Positions 8,329 through 17,631 are shown, numbered from the stretch's first letter. The stretch is DNA of 64,000 bases from Opitutales bacterium (GCA_016932335.1 JAFGCZ010000001.1:237714-301713), one strand, 5' to 3'. Numbers and translations are program-made. Notes: generated by a model from the letters alone, not told the origin.

Positions 8329-8772
8329 TCAAATCATGGCGTTGACCTTTTCGATGCGGGCAATGTGCCGGCCGCCCTCAAATGTGGCCGCCATCCAGGC
8401 ATCTACGATTTCCAGCGCGAGTGCTTCTGTGACCATACGCTCACCGATGGCGATGACGTTGGCATCGTTGTGCTCTTTGGTGAGGCGTGCGCTGACGGTA
8501 TCCCAGCAGACACCGCAGCGGATTCCGGCCACCTTGTTGGCGACCATGGCCTCTCCGTTTCCGCTGCCGCCGAAAACAACAGCTCCATCAGCTTTCCCAT
8601 GTGCCACGGCTTCTGCAGCGGGGCGGACAAAGTCCGGGTAGTCACAACGTGCATCGGAGTCTGTACCAAAGTCCAACACCTCTATGCCTTTGCTCAACAG
8701 ATGTTTTTTGACGGCTTCCTTATGATGAAACCCAGCGTGATCGGTGCCTAAAGCAATTATTTTCTTTGTCAT
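8329..8772 (-). CDS. rpiB: ribose-5-phosphate isomerase B
   Basis: The 147-residue product belongs to RpiB/LacAB and interconverts ribose 5-phosphate and ribulose 5-phosphate, supplying PRPP for the neighbouring purine genes. Asp11-His12 in TDHAG and His101-Asn102 in EHNDA are present. The catalytic cysteine of E. coli RpiB is absent: the loop reads GGSGNGE (residues 68-74), as in the Mycobacterium-type enzyme that uses a glutamate (Glu75 there, Glu74 here) as base. It starts 14 bases after the purL stop and is probably in the same transcript. Confidence 0.9.
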   Translation of the reverse strand: MTKKIIALGTDHAGFHHKEAVKKHLLSKGIEVLDFGTDSDARCDYPDFVRPAAEAVAHGKADGAVVFGGSGNGEAMVANKVAGIRCGVCWDTVSARLTKEHNDANVIAIGERMVTEALALEIVDAWMAATFEGGRHIARIEKVNAMI

Positions 8773-8786
8773 GATTTTGGGGGCAT

Positions 8787-11700
8787 TTATTGGAAGTACT
8801 TTACGCCGCTTTCAAAGATAGGTTGATGCAGATTACCATCGATGTTGCGTCCGATATAGGCGCCTTCGCGTTCTGTATGTCCCATTTTTCCGAGTACACG
8901 TCCGTCCGGGCTGCAGATACCTTCAATGGCCCAGAGAGATCCGTTCGGGTTATCTTCGATCGCATTGCTCGGTGTTCCGTTCATATCCACATATTGTGTG
9001 GCTATTTGGCCGTTCATGGCCAGTTCTTCGAGCTTTTCGGGTGTGGCAAAAAACTTACCTTCGCCGTGGGATACGGCAATAGAGTGCATATCCTCCAATT
9101 GGCAGCCGTTCATCCAGGGAGATAGGGTAGAGACGACCCTGGTCCTTACATAGCAGGAAACGTGGCGGCCGATCTGGTTAAATGTCAGTGTGGGATCCTG
9201 ATCCGTCAGAGGTTTGATTTCTCCATAGGGCAGAAGTCCCAACTTGATCAGTGCCTGGAATCCGTTGCAAATACCCAGTGCCAGACCGTCCCTGTTTTTC
9301 AACAGGTTCATGGTCGCATCGCTGATTCTTGGGTTACTGAAAACCGCAGCAATGAATTTTCCGGAACCGTCCGGTTCATCTCCGGCACTGAACCCGCCGG
9401 GAATCATCAGGATGTTGGCACCGTTGATTCCTTTAACCAGCGCATCGATGGACTCATCAACGTGCTTGGATGTCAGGTTGCGGAAAACAACCTGTTCAAC
9501 GATGGCGCCGGCTTTTTCAAAAGCTCGTTGTGTGTCATATTCACAATTGCTGCCGGGGAATACCGGAATAATTACCTTGGGCTTGGCGATGGCCGGAATG
9601 CTGCGGGAAATAGGCTTTCTGCGACAAAGCACCTCAGGTGCTTCTTCCGGCTCTTCTGCCTGTGTATGGTAAATTTCCTCCAGAGGTTGTTCCCATTTGC
9701 CTTGCAGCCTTTCGACATCAAGCTCGCTCTCGTTGACGGAAATGATGGCATCATCTGTGGTGTAGCCCAACAGCTCGCCGAATAATTCCACGTCTTCGCT
9801 GACTTCCAGAATCAGAGAACCGTAATCGGGGCTGAAGAGTGCTTTATTGGATTGTTCGCAGGCAAAACGGAATCCGAGCCTGTTGCCAAAGCACATCTTG
9901 GAGATGGCCTCGACTACACCGCCATAGCGAATGGAGTGTGCGGCCAGCACTTTTCCTTGGAGAATGGCTTCGTGCACACGGTTATAAATACGCTTGGCGG
10001 CCTCAAAATCCGGCAGGTAGTTCTTGTCCTTCGGCAGGGAGATGCGCAAAACGGTTGATCCGGCCTGTTTGAACTCAGGAGAGATCATATTGCGAACATC
10101 TTCCGGGGCGATGGCAAATGATACCAGAGTGGGGGGCACATCCAGGTCTTTGAAGGATCCGCTCATGGAGTCCTTACCGCCGATGGCTCCGATTCCCAGC
10201 TCCAGCTGGGCTTTCAGTGCTCCAAGAAGTGCGGCAACTGGCTTACCCCAGCGCTCGGGGGTGTTTCCGAGGCGTTCAAAATACTCTTGCAACGTCAGGC
10301 GGATTTCACTCAACGCGCCACCGGCAGCCACAATTTTGGCAACCGATTCGACTACGGCATAAATAGCGCCGTGGTAGGGGCTCCAGATCGACATTTCCGG
10401 GTTGTAACCGAAACTCATTACGGTGCCGGTGGTGGTTTCTCCCGTCAATAGCGGGATTTTAGCTGACATGGCTTCTATCGGAGTGGCTTTGTATTTACCA
10501 CCAAATGGATGGTTTACGGTGCAGGCCCCAATGGAGCTGTCGAAACGTTCTACAAGCCCTTTCTGGCAGCAGACATTCAGGTGGCTCAATACCTTTTCCC
10601 AGTTGGCTTGCAGGTCGTCGTCTTCAGGGACAAAAGTTACAAAAGGAGAGATCCCGGCTTCCGGTTCGGTAATGATAGCCGTGGCGTTCTGGGTGGCTCC
10701 GTTGCTGTTAAGGAATTCGCGGTCCACGTCAACAATCGTCTGGCCTCGCCATTCCATCACCAGCCGGCCTGTATCCGTTACATTGGCAACAACTCTGGCT
10801 TCCAGATTTTCTGCGTCGGCGGCATTGAGGAATGCCTCCAGTGAAGCCGGACGGAGCACTACCGCCATACGTTCCTGGGATTCGGAGATAGCCAGCTCGG
10901 TGCCGTCCAGTCCGTCATATTTTTTGGACACTTTATCCAGATTAATATGCAGGCTTGGTGCCAGTTCGCCAATGGCCACGGAAATGCCGCCGGCACCGAA
11001 GTCGTTGCAGCGAACGATGCTCTTGGCGATTTCGGGATTGCGGAAAAGGCGCTGCAGTTTGCGCTCCATTGGAGGATCGCCCTTTTGTACCTCGGCACTG
11101 TTTTCCAGTGCTTTATCGGTATGTTCCTTGGAAGATCCGGTTGCCCCGCCGATACCGTCGCGCCCGGTGCGCCCGCCAACGAGAACAATAATATCGCCGT
11201 TTTCTGGTGTTCCCCGGTAGACGTTTTCTCTGGGCGTTGCCGCAACTACGGCTCCGACTTCAAGGCGCTTGGCCATATAGCGCGGATGATAAATTTCTAC
11301 GACCTGACCTGTGGCCAATCCGATTTGGTTTCCGTAGGAGCTGTATCCTCTGGCAGCGTCTACGCAGATTTTTCTCTGCGGGAGTTTTCCGGGCAATGTT
11401 TCTGAAAGTGGTGTTCTGGGATCGCCTGCTCCGGTTACTCGCATCGCCTGATACACATAGGAACGGCCGGAAAGCGGGTCGCGAATGGCTCCACCAAGGC
11501 AGGTGGCGGCACCGCCGAAAGGTTCGATTTCCGTGGGGTGATTGTGGGTTTCGTTTTTAAACATCACGAGCCACTCTTCGTCTTTTCCGTCGATATTTAC
11601 GGGAACAACGATACTGGCCGCATTGATTTCCTCGGATTCTTCCAGGTTATCGAGCAAACCGCGCTTGCGCAGCAGTTTCATGCCCAGGGTGGCCATATCC

Positions 11701-12524
11701 ATCATGCACACATCTTTTTGGGCAAGGCGTGCACCATAGTATTCTTCGCGGGACTTTACGTAGCCCTCCCAGGTTTCTTTAATCTTCGAGGCCAGAGGCG
11801 CATCGGCAAAAGAAACATCGTCAAGCCGGGTCAGGAAAGTGGTGTGGCGGCAGTGGTCGCTCCAATAAGTGTCGAGCAGGCGAATTTCTGTCAGGGTAGG
11901 GTTGCGCTTCTCTGTTCCGCTGAAGTGTGTCTGGCAAAAAAGGATATCCTCGTCGGACATAGCCAGCCCCAGATCTTTGCGCAGTTGACTGAGCTCTTCC
12001 GAGTTCTTCTCAATAAAACCGTCCAAGACCTTTACCGCTGCTGGTTCATCCAGATGTTGCACCAGTGTTTCCGGTTTTTCCATGGAAGCTTCGCGGGAAT
12101 CAACATTGTTGATTACGTAGCCCTTGATCTCGCCCACTTGATCCGCGTTCAGTTGACCTTTCAGCACAAAAACTCTGGCCGCGGCAATGATCGGGCGTTG
12201 TTTGTGGGTCAGCAATTGAACACATTGGGCGGCACTGTCGGCTCGCTGGTCAAATTGCCCGGGGAGAAATTCCACTGCAAATGCCTGTTCTCCATCCTGT
12301 AATGCAAAAGTTTCTTCGTAAAAGACATCAACCTGAGGCTCGGTAAATACGCGCTGGAGAGCGTCCTGATACTCGGCATCGTTCAATCCTTCAATATCAT
12401 AGCGGACGAGAATGCGCACAGACTCAAGCTTGGATAGCCCGAGATTTTCTCGCAGGTTGTGCTGGAGTTCGTTCGCTTCAATATTGAAGCCACTCTTTTT
12501 TTCCACATAAAGACGGCGGATCAT
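8787..12524 (-). CDS. purL: phosphoribosylformylglycinamidine synthase, single-chain
   Basis: At 1245 residues this is a fused PurL, converting FGAR, glutamine and ATP to FGAM in purine synthesis. The synthase part has NETHNHPTEIEPFGGAAT and GGKDSMSGSF; the C-terminal glutamine amidotransferase domain starts near VIIPVFPGSNCEYD and has the nucleophile in LGICNGFQAL and the histidine in SHGEGKF. Length and motifs fit the clade seen in clostridia and streptococci rather than the E. coli form. The frame is open to 12617, but MIRRLYVEKKSGFN at 12524 fits the family start. It diverges from purF. Confidence 0.93.
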   Translation of the reverse strand: MIRRLYVEKKSGFNIEANELQHNLRENLGLSKLESVRILVRYDIEGLNDAEYQDALQRVFTEPQVDVFYEETFALQDGEQAFAVEFLPGQFDQRADSAAQCVQLLTHKQRPIIAAARVFVLKGQLNADQVGEIKGYVINNVDSREASMEKPETLVQHLDEPAAVKVLDGFIEKNSEELSQLRKDLGLAMSDEDILFCQTHFSGTEKRNPTLTEIRLLDTYWSDHCRHTTFLTRLDDVSFADAPLASKIKETWEGYVKSREEYYGARLAQKDVCMMDMATLGMKLLRKRGLLDNLEESEEINAASIVVPVNIDGKDEEWLVMFKNETHNHPTEIEPFGGAATCLGGAIRDPLSGRSYVYQAMRVTGAGDPRTPLSETLPGKLPQRKICVDAARGYSSYGNQIGLATGQVVEIYHPRYMAKRLEVGAVVAATPRENVYRGTPENGDIIVLVGGRTGRDGIGGATGSSKEHTDKALENSAEVQKGDPPMERKLQRLFRNPEIAKSIVRCNDFGAGGISVAIGELAPSLHINLDKVSKKYDGLDGTELAISESQERMAVVLRPASLEAFLNAADAENLEARVVANVTDTGRLVMEWRGQTIVDVDREFLNSNGATQNATAIITEPEAGISPFVTFVPEDDDLQANWEKVLSHLNVCCQKGLVERFDSSIGACTVNHPFGGKYKATPIEAMSAKIPLLTGETTTGTVMSFGYNPEMSIWSPYHGAIYAVVESVAKIVAAGGALSEIRLTLQEYFERLGNTPERWGKPVAALLGALKAQLELGIGAIGGKDSMSGSFKDLDVPPTLVSFAIAPEDVRNMISPEFKQAGSTVLRISLPKDKNYLPDFEAAKRIYNRVHEAILQGKVLAAHSIRYGGVVEAISKMCFGNRLGFRFACEQSNKALFSPDYGSLILEVSEDVELFGELLGYTTDDAIISVNESELDVERLQGKWEQPLEEIYHTQAEEPEEAPEVLCRRKPISRSIPAIAKPKVIIPVFPGSNCEYDTQRAFEKAGAIVEQVVFRNLTSKHVDESIDALVKGINGANILMIPGGFSAGDEPDGSGKFIAAVFSNPRISDATMNLLKNRDGLALGICNGFQALIKLGLLPYGEIKPLTDQDPTLTFNQIGRHVSCYVRTRVVSTLSPWMNGCQLEDMHSIAVSHGEGKFFATPEKLEELAMNGQIATQYVDMNGTPSNAIEDNPNGSLWAIEGICSPDGRVLGKMGHTEREGAYIGRNIDGNLHQPIFESGVKYFQ

Positions 12525-12608
12525 GTGATTTCCATAGAAGGCTATAGCCTTTTCGGCAAGCAGGAATCTCAATGAATCACGAAAGTTACAAATTTGGGAA
12601 AAAACAGG

Positions 12609-12638
12609 TTGAAACAAATCCCGCTCTCTGGCTATGTG
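12609..12638 (+). promoter_or_regulatory. possible promoter of purF-purM
   Basis: TTGAAA (12609-12614), 18-base spacer and TATGTG (12633-12638), 25 bases upstream of purF in the purL/purF divergent region. The -10 is weak. Confidence 0.3.
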
Positions 12639-12663
12639 CAGTAGTCAATAAGGGCTAAGAAGC

Positions 12664-14616
12664 ATGAGCGAACTTATCAAACACGAATGTGGCATCGCAT
12701 TGATTCGTCTGAAGAAACCCCTGCAGTATTACAGGGATACTTACGGGACGGTCTTGTATCCTTTTAATAAGTTGTTTCTTCTGATGGAGAAACAGCACAA
12801 TCGTGGTCAGGATGGTGCGGGCATCGGGGTTACAAAATTGGATATGGATAAAGGAAAAGCCTTTATGCATCGCGAAAGAACTCTGACATCCAACGCCCTT
12901 TCGGATCTTTTTCGCAAGCAGCTGAAGCGCTTTGATAAGCTGGCACGGTTGGGAGAAATAAATAAAGATGATGCCCAGAGTGTAAAAGAAAATTTTGACT
13001 TCGGGGGAGAGGTCCTTATGGGCCATCTGCGTTATGGAACCAGCGGTTCCTTTGGCTCCAGTGCCTGTCACCCGTATTTCCGACGCAGTAATTGGCCAAC
13101 CCGCAACCTAATGGTTTGTGGAAACTTTAACATGACCAACACTCCAGAGCTTAATCAAAAATTGATCGAGCGTGGGCAACACCCAATTTTTGATACCGAC
13201 ACTCAAACCGTTCTGGAAGAAATCGGCTTTTACTTGGATGAAGCGCATCAAGAGCTTTATCGAAATCTGCGGGATTCTGGTGTCCCCGGAGATGAGATTC
13301 AAGATATTATCAGCCGAGATCTTGATATGTCCAACATTCTCAGGGAAACAAGTCGCCTTTGGGATGGGGGGTATGTAATCGCAGGTATGGTAGGTAACGG
13401 TGATTGTTTTGTGATGCGTGATCCGCACGGCATCCGCCCCTGTTACTACTTTGAAAACGACGACTTTATCGCCTTTGCTTCAGAGCGTGTTCCTTTGATG
13501 ACGGTTTTTAACCTGGAACAGGCCGATGTTCGGGAAGTGCCGCCTGGGTATATGATCTCTGTTAAAAGCTCAGGCGAAGTGAAACGTGAGCAAGTGTGTG
13601 ATCCGGCACCGAGAACTGCCTGTACCTTTGAGCGTATTTATTTTTCCAGAGGAAACGACCCGGATATATATCAGGAACGCAAAGCGCTTGGCGGTGCCTT
13701 GGTCAATCAGATCCTTGATGCGGTCGATCACGATTGGGATAATAGCGTATTCAGCTTTATTCCAAATACGGCTGAGATTGCCTTTTACGGTATGCTTGAG
13801 TCGCTCCGCCTTGAGCGCCGCAAACTTGTGAAGAAGGAAATTCTGGCGGCAATGGCCAAGGGCGAGCTGACTGATGAAAAACTTGATGAATTGATTCTCT
13901 CCAATTGGCCAAGAAGCGAGAAGATAGCACATAAGGATATCAAGCTACGCACTTTTATTAGCCAAGAAAAGGGTCGCAGTAAGATGGTTAGCCATGTTTA
14001 CGACGTATCCTATGGCGCCTTGAAAGCCCACGATAATCTTGTAGTGTTGGATGACTCCATTGTTCGTGGAACAACTCTTCGTGAGTCCATTATTAAGATT
14101 CTTTCACGCACTAATCCTAAAAAGATTGTCATCGCTTCTACCGCTCCGCAAATCCGCTATCCCGATTGCTACGGCATCGATATGAGCGAATTGGGCAAAT
14201 TTATCGCCTTCCAGGCCGCCATTGCCTTGTTGAAATCCCGCGGAATGGAACACGTTTTGGCAAAAACATATGAGGAGTGCCTTGCCGAGGCTAAAAAACC
14301 GGCTGCAGAACAGGTGAATAAGGTGAAGCAGATCTATGAACCTTTTACCGCTGAAGAAATATCTGCGCAGATTTCTAAGATGTTGACTCCAAAAGATATT
14401 CCGTGGAAAGGTGATGTGCAGATTATTTATCAAACGATAGAGAACCTGCACCGTTGTCTCCCTGAAAATTCGGGCGACTGGTATTTTACGGGGGATTATC
14501 CGACTCCCGGCGGAATTAATGTTGTGAACCGCGCCTACCTTAATTTCTACTTGAAACGCACAGGCCGTTCATACGATATGGATATCGATAAACTTCCACT
14601 TACTGCTGAAGGATAA
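12664..14616 (+). CDS. purF: amidophosphoribosyltransferase, long form
   Basis: The 650-residue product is a PurF of the extended type known from Bacteroidota and relatives (classical PurF is about 470-500). Cys9 in KHECGIAL is the expected N-terminal nucleophile after removal of an eight-residue propeptide. The glutaminase domain contains KQHNRGQDGAG and HLRYGTSG; the PRPP site VVLDDSIVRGTTLRES lies near residues 459-474. Extra sequence is inserted between the domains (roughly residues 360-430) and at the C-terminus after about 540. It makes phosphoribosylamine, the first committed purine step. The end carries a GAAGGA ribosome site for purM. Confidence 0.88.
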   Translation: MSELIKHECGIALIRLKKPLQYYRDTYGTVLYPFNKLFLLMEKQHNRGQDGAGIGVTKLDMDKGKAFMHRERTLTSNALSDLFRKQLKRFDKLARLGEINKDDAQSVKENFDFGGEVLMGHLRYGTSGSFGSSACHPYFRRSNWPTRNLMVCGNFNMTNTPELNQKLIERGQHPIFDTDTQTVLEEIGFYLDEAHQELYRNLRDSGVPGDEIQDIISRDLDMSNILRETSRLWDGGYVIAGMVGNGDCFVMRDPHGIRPCYYFENDDFIAFASERVPLMTVFNLEQADVREVPPGYMISVKSSGEVKREQVCDPAPRTACTFERIYFSRGNDPDIYQERKALGGALVNQILDAVDHDWDNSVFSFIPNTAEIAFYGMLESLRLERRKLVKKEILAAMAKGELTDEKLDELILSNWPRSEKIAHKDIKLRTFISQEKGRSKMVSHVYDVSYGALKAHDNLVVLDDSIVRGTTLRESIIKILSRTNPKKIVIASTAPQIRYPDCYGIDMSELGKFIAFQAAIALLKSRGMEHVLAKTYEECLAEAKKPAAEQVNKVKQIYEPFTAEEISAQISKMLTPKDIPWKGDVQIIYQTIENLHRCLPENSGDWYFTGDYPTPGGINVVNRAYLNFYLKRTGRSYDMDIDKLPLTAEG

Positions 14617-14620
14617 TTTG

Positions 14621-15703
14621 ATGAGCAACCAGAAAGAAAAAGCGTACGCAAAAGCCGGTGTTGACATTGCTCTGGCCGAATCCCTCCTGGATGATGTTAA
14701 GCCGGAGATTAAAAAGGCAACTCGCCCGGAGGTGTTGGGCAGCGTTGGAGGCTTTGGTGGTCTCTTTGATATTTCCCGTACCGGGTTGGCCAATCCTACG
14801 CTGGTCTCCAGCACGGACAGCGTTGGCACGAAAGTGAAAGTCGCCTCCATGGCCAAGTGCTATAAAAACCTGGGCTTTGACATCGTTAATCACTGTTCCA
14901 ACGACATTGCCGTGGTTGGAGCCGAGCCTCTGTTCTTTTTGGACTATTTTGCTACCAGCAAGCTGGAAGCGCAAAGTTACAAGGATTTGATCACCAGTGT
15001 GGCTCAGGCCTGTCAGGCAGGCAATGTTGCGCTTATCGGAGGCGAAACCGCAGAACTTCCAGGGGTTTATGCCGAGAGCGAATTTGATTTAGTTGGTACT
15101 ATTGTCGGTGTTTGTGACAAAGCAAAACTCCTTTCCGGATCCACGATTCAAGAGGGAGATCAGTTGATTGGTGTGGCTTCTTCTGGCCTTCACACCAACG
15201 GGTTTTCGTTGGCCCGTAAGATTCTCTTCACGGATCTTGGCCTGACCGCTACAGATGCGCTCCCCGGCTCAGATATGACCATTGGCGAAGCGCTGCTGCA
15301 GCCCCATGTCAATTATGCTTTGTTGCTCAAGCACCTCTACGAAGCATACAATCAGGGCGAGTCCAGCCTGCAGCGTGATGGGAACCACGTGTTTGGCGTG
15401 GCTCACATTACTGGTGGGGGCATTACGGGCAATCTTCCGCGTATTTTGCCGGAAGGCATTGGCGCGCAGGTTAATACCACTTCCTGGAAGCGGCTCCCTA
15501 TTTTTGATTACCTGGCAGCTGAAGGCGGCGTTGATTACGAAGAACTTCATCAGGTCTTTAATATGGGCATTGGCCTTATTCTGGTTGTTTCTCCAGAAAA
15601 AGCTGATGCAGTGCTTGGTTCCGTGATCGCCGAAGGTTTTTCTGCGTATCACATCGGAAGCATCACGCAGGGAGATCGGACTGTAAAAATCTTTGAGGCC
15701 TAA
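14621..15703 (+). CDS. purM: phosphoribosylformylglycinamidine cyclo-ligase (AIR synthase)
   Basis: The 360-residue product has the PurM signatures STDSVGTKVKVA, NHCSNDIAVVGAEPLFFLDY, GGETAELPGVY and GGGITGNLPR. It closes the imidazole ring of FGAM to AIR using ATP. The ATG at 14621 is preferred over the TTG one codon upstream because GAAGGA in the end of purF is well placed. It starts 4 bases after purF and the two form an operon; purH is 39 kb away. Confidence 0.94.
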   Translation: MSNQKEKAYAKAGVDIALAESLLDDVKPEIKKATRPEVLGSVGGFGGLFDISRTGLANPTLVSSTDSVGTKVKVASMAKCYKNLGFDIVNHCSNDIAVVGAEPLFFLDYFATSKLEAQSYKDLITSVAQACQAGNVALIGGETAELPGVYAESEFDLVGTIVGVCDKAKLLSGSTIQEGDQLIGVASSGLHTNGFSLARKILFTDLGLTATDALPGSDMTIGEALLQPHVNYALLLKHLYEAYNQGESSLQRDGNHVFGVAHITGGGITGNLPRILPEGIGAQVNTTSWKRLPIFDYLAAEGGVDYEELHQVFNMGIGLILVVSPEKADAVLGSVIAEGFSAYHIGSITQGDRTVKIFEA

Positions 15704-15705
15704 TC

Positions 15706-15739
15706 GAACACTTCTGGGGGTTTTTCTCTCCCAGTGTTC
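15706..15739 (+). terminator. hairpin after purM, probable terminator
   Basis: GAACAC plus TGGG pair with CCCA plus GTGTTC, with a small bulge and a T-rich loop. The T-tail is poor, so termination may be partial. Confidence 0.4.
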
Positions 15740-15821
15740 AAATTTGCTTTTCAGCAATGCGTTTTTGAATTAGAAGTATAAATATACCAGTAATTCTATT
15801 CACATTTCCAAAGGAAAGATC

Positions 15822-16664
15822 ATGGATCTCCAATCAATTATTGACAGTATTGTTAAACTCCCTCCCTCTCCTCAGATTTTGCCTAAATTGCAGACGTTGT
15901 TGAGGGATGTGGATGCCGGAATTCATGATATTATTTCTTTGCTAAAGGTAGATGCACCGATGACGGCTCAAATCGTCCGTCTCTCCAACAGTGCTTATTT
16001 CGGAGCCTCTTCTCCCAGTCAAAGTCTGGAAGAGGCGGTCACCCGTTTGGGGTTCCGTGAAGTCTACAAAGTAGTCTCTATGGCTGCGGCCAATCAGGTT
16101 TTGGGAGATGCGGTCCCTGTCTACAACATGGGTAAAGGGCAGCTGTTGCAGCATTCTATTGCCTGTGCCGTGGTTATGGTTGAGTGCAGTGCACGTCGTC
16201 TTTCTGGAAATCTGGATTCTGCCTATACGATTGGGCTGCTTCATTCTCTTGGTAAGGTTATTATTAATCAATACTACCTCAAGCATGGACTGGAAATTTA
16301 CAGCTCTGATGGCGGTGAAGACTTGGATGTTGAAATGGAGCGTAAAATACTTGGTTTTGACTACGCGGAGGCCGGTGCGGCCATTCTGCGTAAATGGAAT
16401 TTTCCGGCCGAGATTTATGAGCCGATTGAGTACCAGTATAATCCGACGATGGCTCCAGATCACTCAACCTTTGCCAGTATGCTGGCCATTGCTCGATGGG
16501 GTGCCGACTTTCTGGTACAGGATAAGGGAAATGATTCTCCGATTCCTATCTATGACGGTAATCCGACTTATCTGGAACTTACCGGCTTGGCTTTTGACGA
16601 GCTTAATGACTGCATGTGCAACGCACGTGAGGGACTTAAAGAACTGGACGAGCTTGTCCGTTAA
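15822..16664 (+). CDS. HDOD-domain signalling protein
   Basis: The 280-residue protein is one HDOD domain from residue 1 to about 200: LPPSPQILPKLQTLL, LLKVDAPMTAQIVRLSNSA, AVTRLGFREV and GLLHSLGK are typical. HDOD proteins have the HD-phosphohydrolase fold without the metal-binding HD pair and act in regulation, often with two-component or cyclic-di-GMP signalling; no partner domain or partner gene is present here. AAAGGAAAG lies 4 bases before the ATG. The gene stands alone between hairpins. Confidence 0.85.
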   Translation: MDLQSIIDSIVKLPPSPQILPKLQTLLRDVDAGIHDIISLLKVDAPMTAQIVRLSNSAYFGASSPSQSLEEAVTRLGFREVYKVVSMAAANQVLGDAVPVYNMGKGQLLQHSIACAVVMVECSARRLSGNLDSAYTIGLLHSLGKVIINQYYLKHGLEIYSSDGGEDLDVEMERKILGFDYAEAGAAILRKWNFPAEIYEPIEYQYNPTMAPDHSTFASMLAIARWGADFLVQDKGNDSPIPIYDGNPTYLELTGLAFDELNDCMCNAREGLKELDELVR

Positions 16665-16684
16665 GCCTAAAGCGCTGCCTTTAT

Positions 16685-16704
16685 ATCGCCTTCGGGCGAT
16701 TTCT
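16685..16704 (+). terminator. probable terminator of the HDOD gene
   Basis: ATCGCC (16685-16690), TTCG loop, GGCGAT (16695-16700), then TTCTGTT. The T-run is short. Confidence 0.5.
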
Positions 16705-16707
16705 GTT

Positions 16708-16743
16708 GACTTCTTTTTCTTCGTTTTTCGAAATAAAGAAGTC
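16708..16743. repeat. perfect inverted repeat at the HNH gene start
   Basis: GACTTCTTT (16708-16716) and AAAGAAGTC (16735-16743) are exact complements; the loop holds a smaller TTCG/CGAA stem. It ends four bases before the ATG at 16748 and includes the likely ribosome site AAGAAG, so a folded transcript would hide that site. Confidence 0.55.
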
Positions 16744-16747
16744 CGAT

Positions 16748-17383
16748 ATGCAGCATGAAAGCTTAGGTACCTATGAGCAGTTTCCAGATCATAAGGTTTT
16801 GGTGCTCAATAGAAACTGGCAGGCGGTTAATATTGTAGGAGTCCGCCAGGGGATGGCTGTTTTGTTTCAGGAAAGAGCTCAGGTGGTCTATTCCAGAGCT
16901 GAGTATTTTGATCTGATGTCTCTGGAGGAGTGGATTGAATTTTCCTTGAGGCACCCCCCGCTTCCGAATGAGCCGTATCTGAGTACCGTGCGCATGGATT
17001 TGAGGGTTCCGCGGATTCTCTTACTGGGGGCTTATGACCGAATTCCTCTGCAGGAGGTTCGTTTCAGCAGGGAGAATGTCTTTATCCGAGATCATTACAC
17101 CTGCCAATACTGCAATCGCCGCTTTAAGGCTTCAGAACTGAATCTTGACCATGTGATACCACGGCATATGGGTGGGCAAACTTCTTGGGAGAATATTGTT
17201 ACATCGTGTGTTCGCTGTAACTCGAAAAAAGCAAACCGCTTGCCCCATGAGGCTGGGATGGTATTGCGGCATCGCCCGACACATCCCGGCTCAAGGCCGT
17301 TTTTGGGTGGGTTTAATTATGATTTGCAACAGGTTCCAGATTCCTGGTCCTGCTTTTTGATGCGTAAGGGTGCTCAGGCGTAG
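16748..17383 (+). CDS. HNH endonuclease-family protein
   Basis: The 211-residue protein has an N-terminal half starting VLVLNRNWQAVNIV and an HNH domain: Cys119-x2-Cys122, LNLDHVIPRHMGG (Asp134, His135), SWENIV (Asn149) and Cys154-x2-Cys157. The fold should bind zinc and cut or nick DNA. This widespread chromosomal subfamily is not linked to introns or inteins, and its role is not known. The frame is open 14 codons further upstream from a TTG at 16706, but AAGAAG favours the ATG at 16748. Its end overlaps a small opposing frame by 10 bases. Confidence 0.82.
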   Translation: MQHESLGTYEQFPDHKVLVLNRNWQAVNIVGVRQGMAVLFQERAQVVYSRAEYFDLMSLEEWIEFSLRHPPLPNEPYLSTVRMDLRVPRILLLGAYDRIPLQEVRFSRENVFIRDHYTCQYCNRRFKASELNLDHVIPRHMGGQTSWENIVTSCVRCNSKKANRLPHEAGMVLRHRPTHPGSRPFLGGFNYDLQQVPDSWSCFLMRKGAQA

Positions 17384-17631
17384 GCGTTCAGCAGGTGCCC
17401 GGGGGAAAGCAGATCCATCGGGTCGGGTGGAGGACTCATTGTTTCGATAATACGTAACAAGTTTTGAATGGCACTGTTCCCATTAAATTGGCTTTGGGCT
17501 ATCTGTTTGGAGAGTTGGCTGGGACCTTCGACTGTAGTTTTTTGGAGGAATTGCTGCGCCGGGTACACCACGTTGGGCACCGCAATATTTGCGATTCCCA
17601 GTGCTGTAGAAGATGTCCCCGGAATAGCCAT
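17374..17631 (-). CDS. small hypothetical protein, 85 aa
   Basis: The product is not recognised. It is small, with no membrane segment, rich in Pro, Gln and Ser; a central helix (AQQFLQKTTVEG to IAQSQFNGNSAIQNLLRIIE) may be present. Support for coding: GGGTGAG lies six bases before the ATG at 17631, the frame is uninterrupted, and it fills the gap between HNH and tkt exactly. It overlaps the HNH stop by 10 bases on the other strand. It could still be a chance frame. Confidence 0.5.
   Translation of the reverse strand: MAIPGTSSTALGIANIAVPNVVYPAQQFLQKTTVEGPSQLSKQIAQSQFNGNSAIQNLLRIIETMSPPPDPMDLLSPGHLLNAYA

Noticed and set aside
9162-9785. 207-codon plus-strand frame within purL
   Set aside because: It lies wholly opposite the amidotransferase domain of purL and has no independent support.
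16748-17383. HNH gene as part of a homing element or restriction system
   Set aside because: No intron, intein, methylase or repeats flank it; it belongs to a common chromosomal subfamily.
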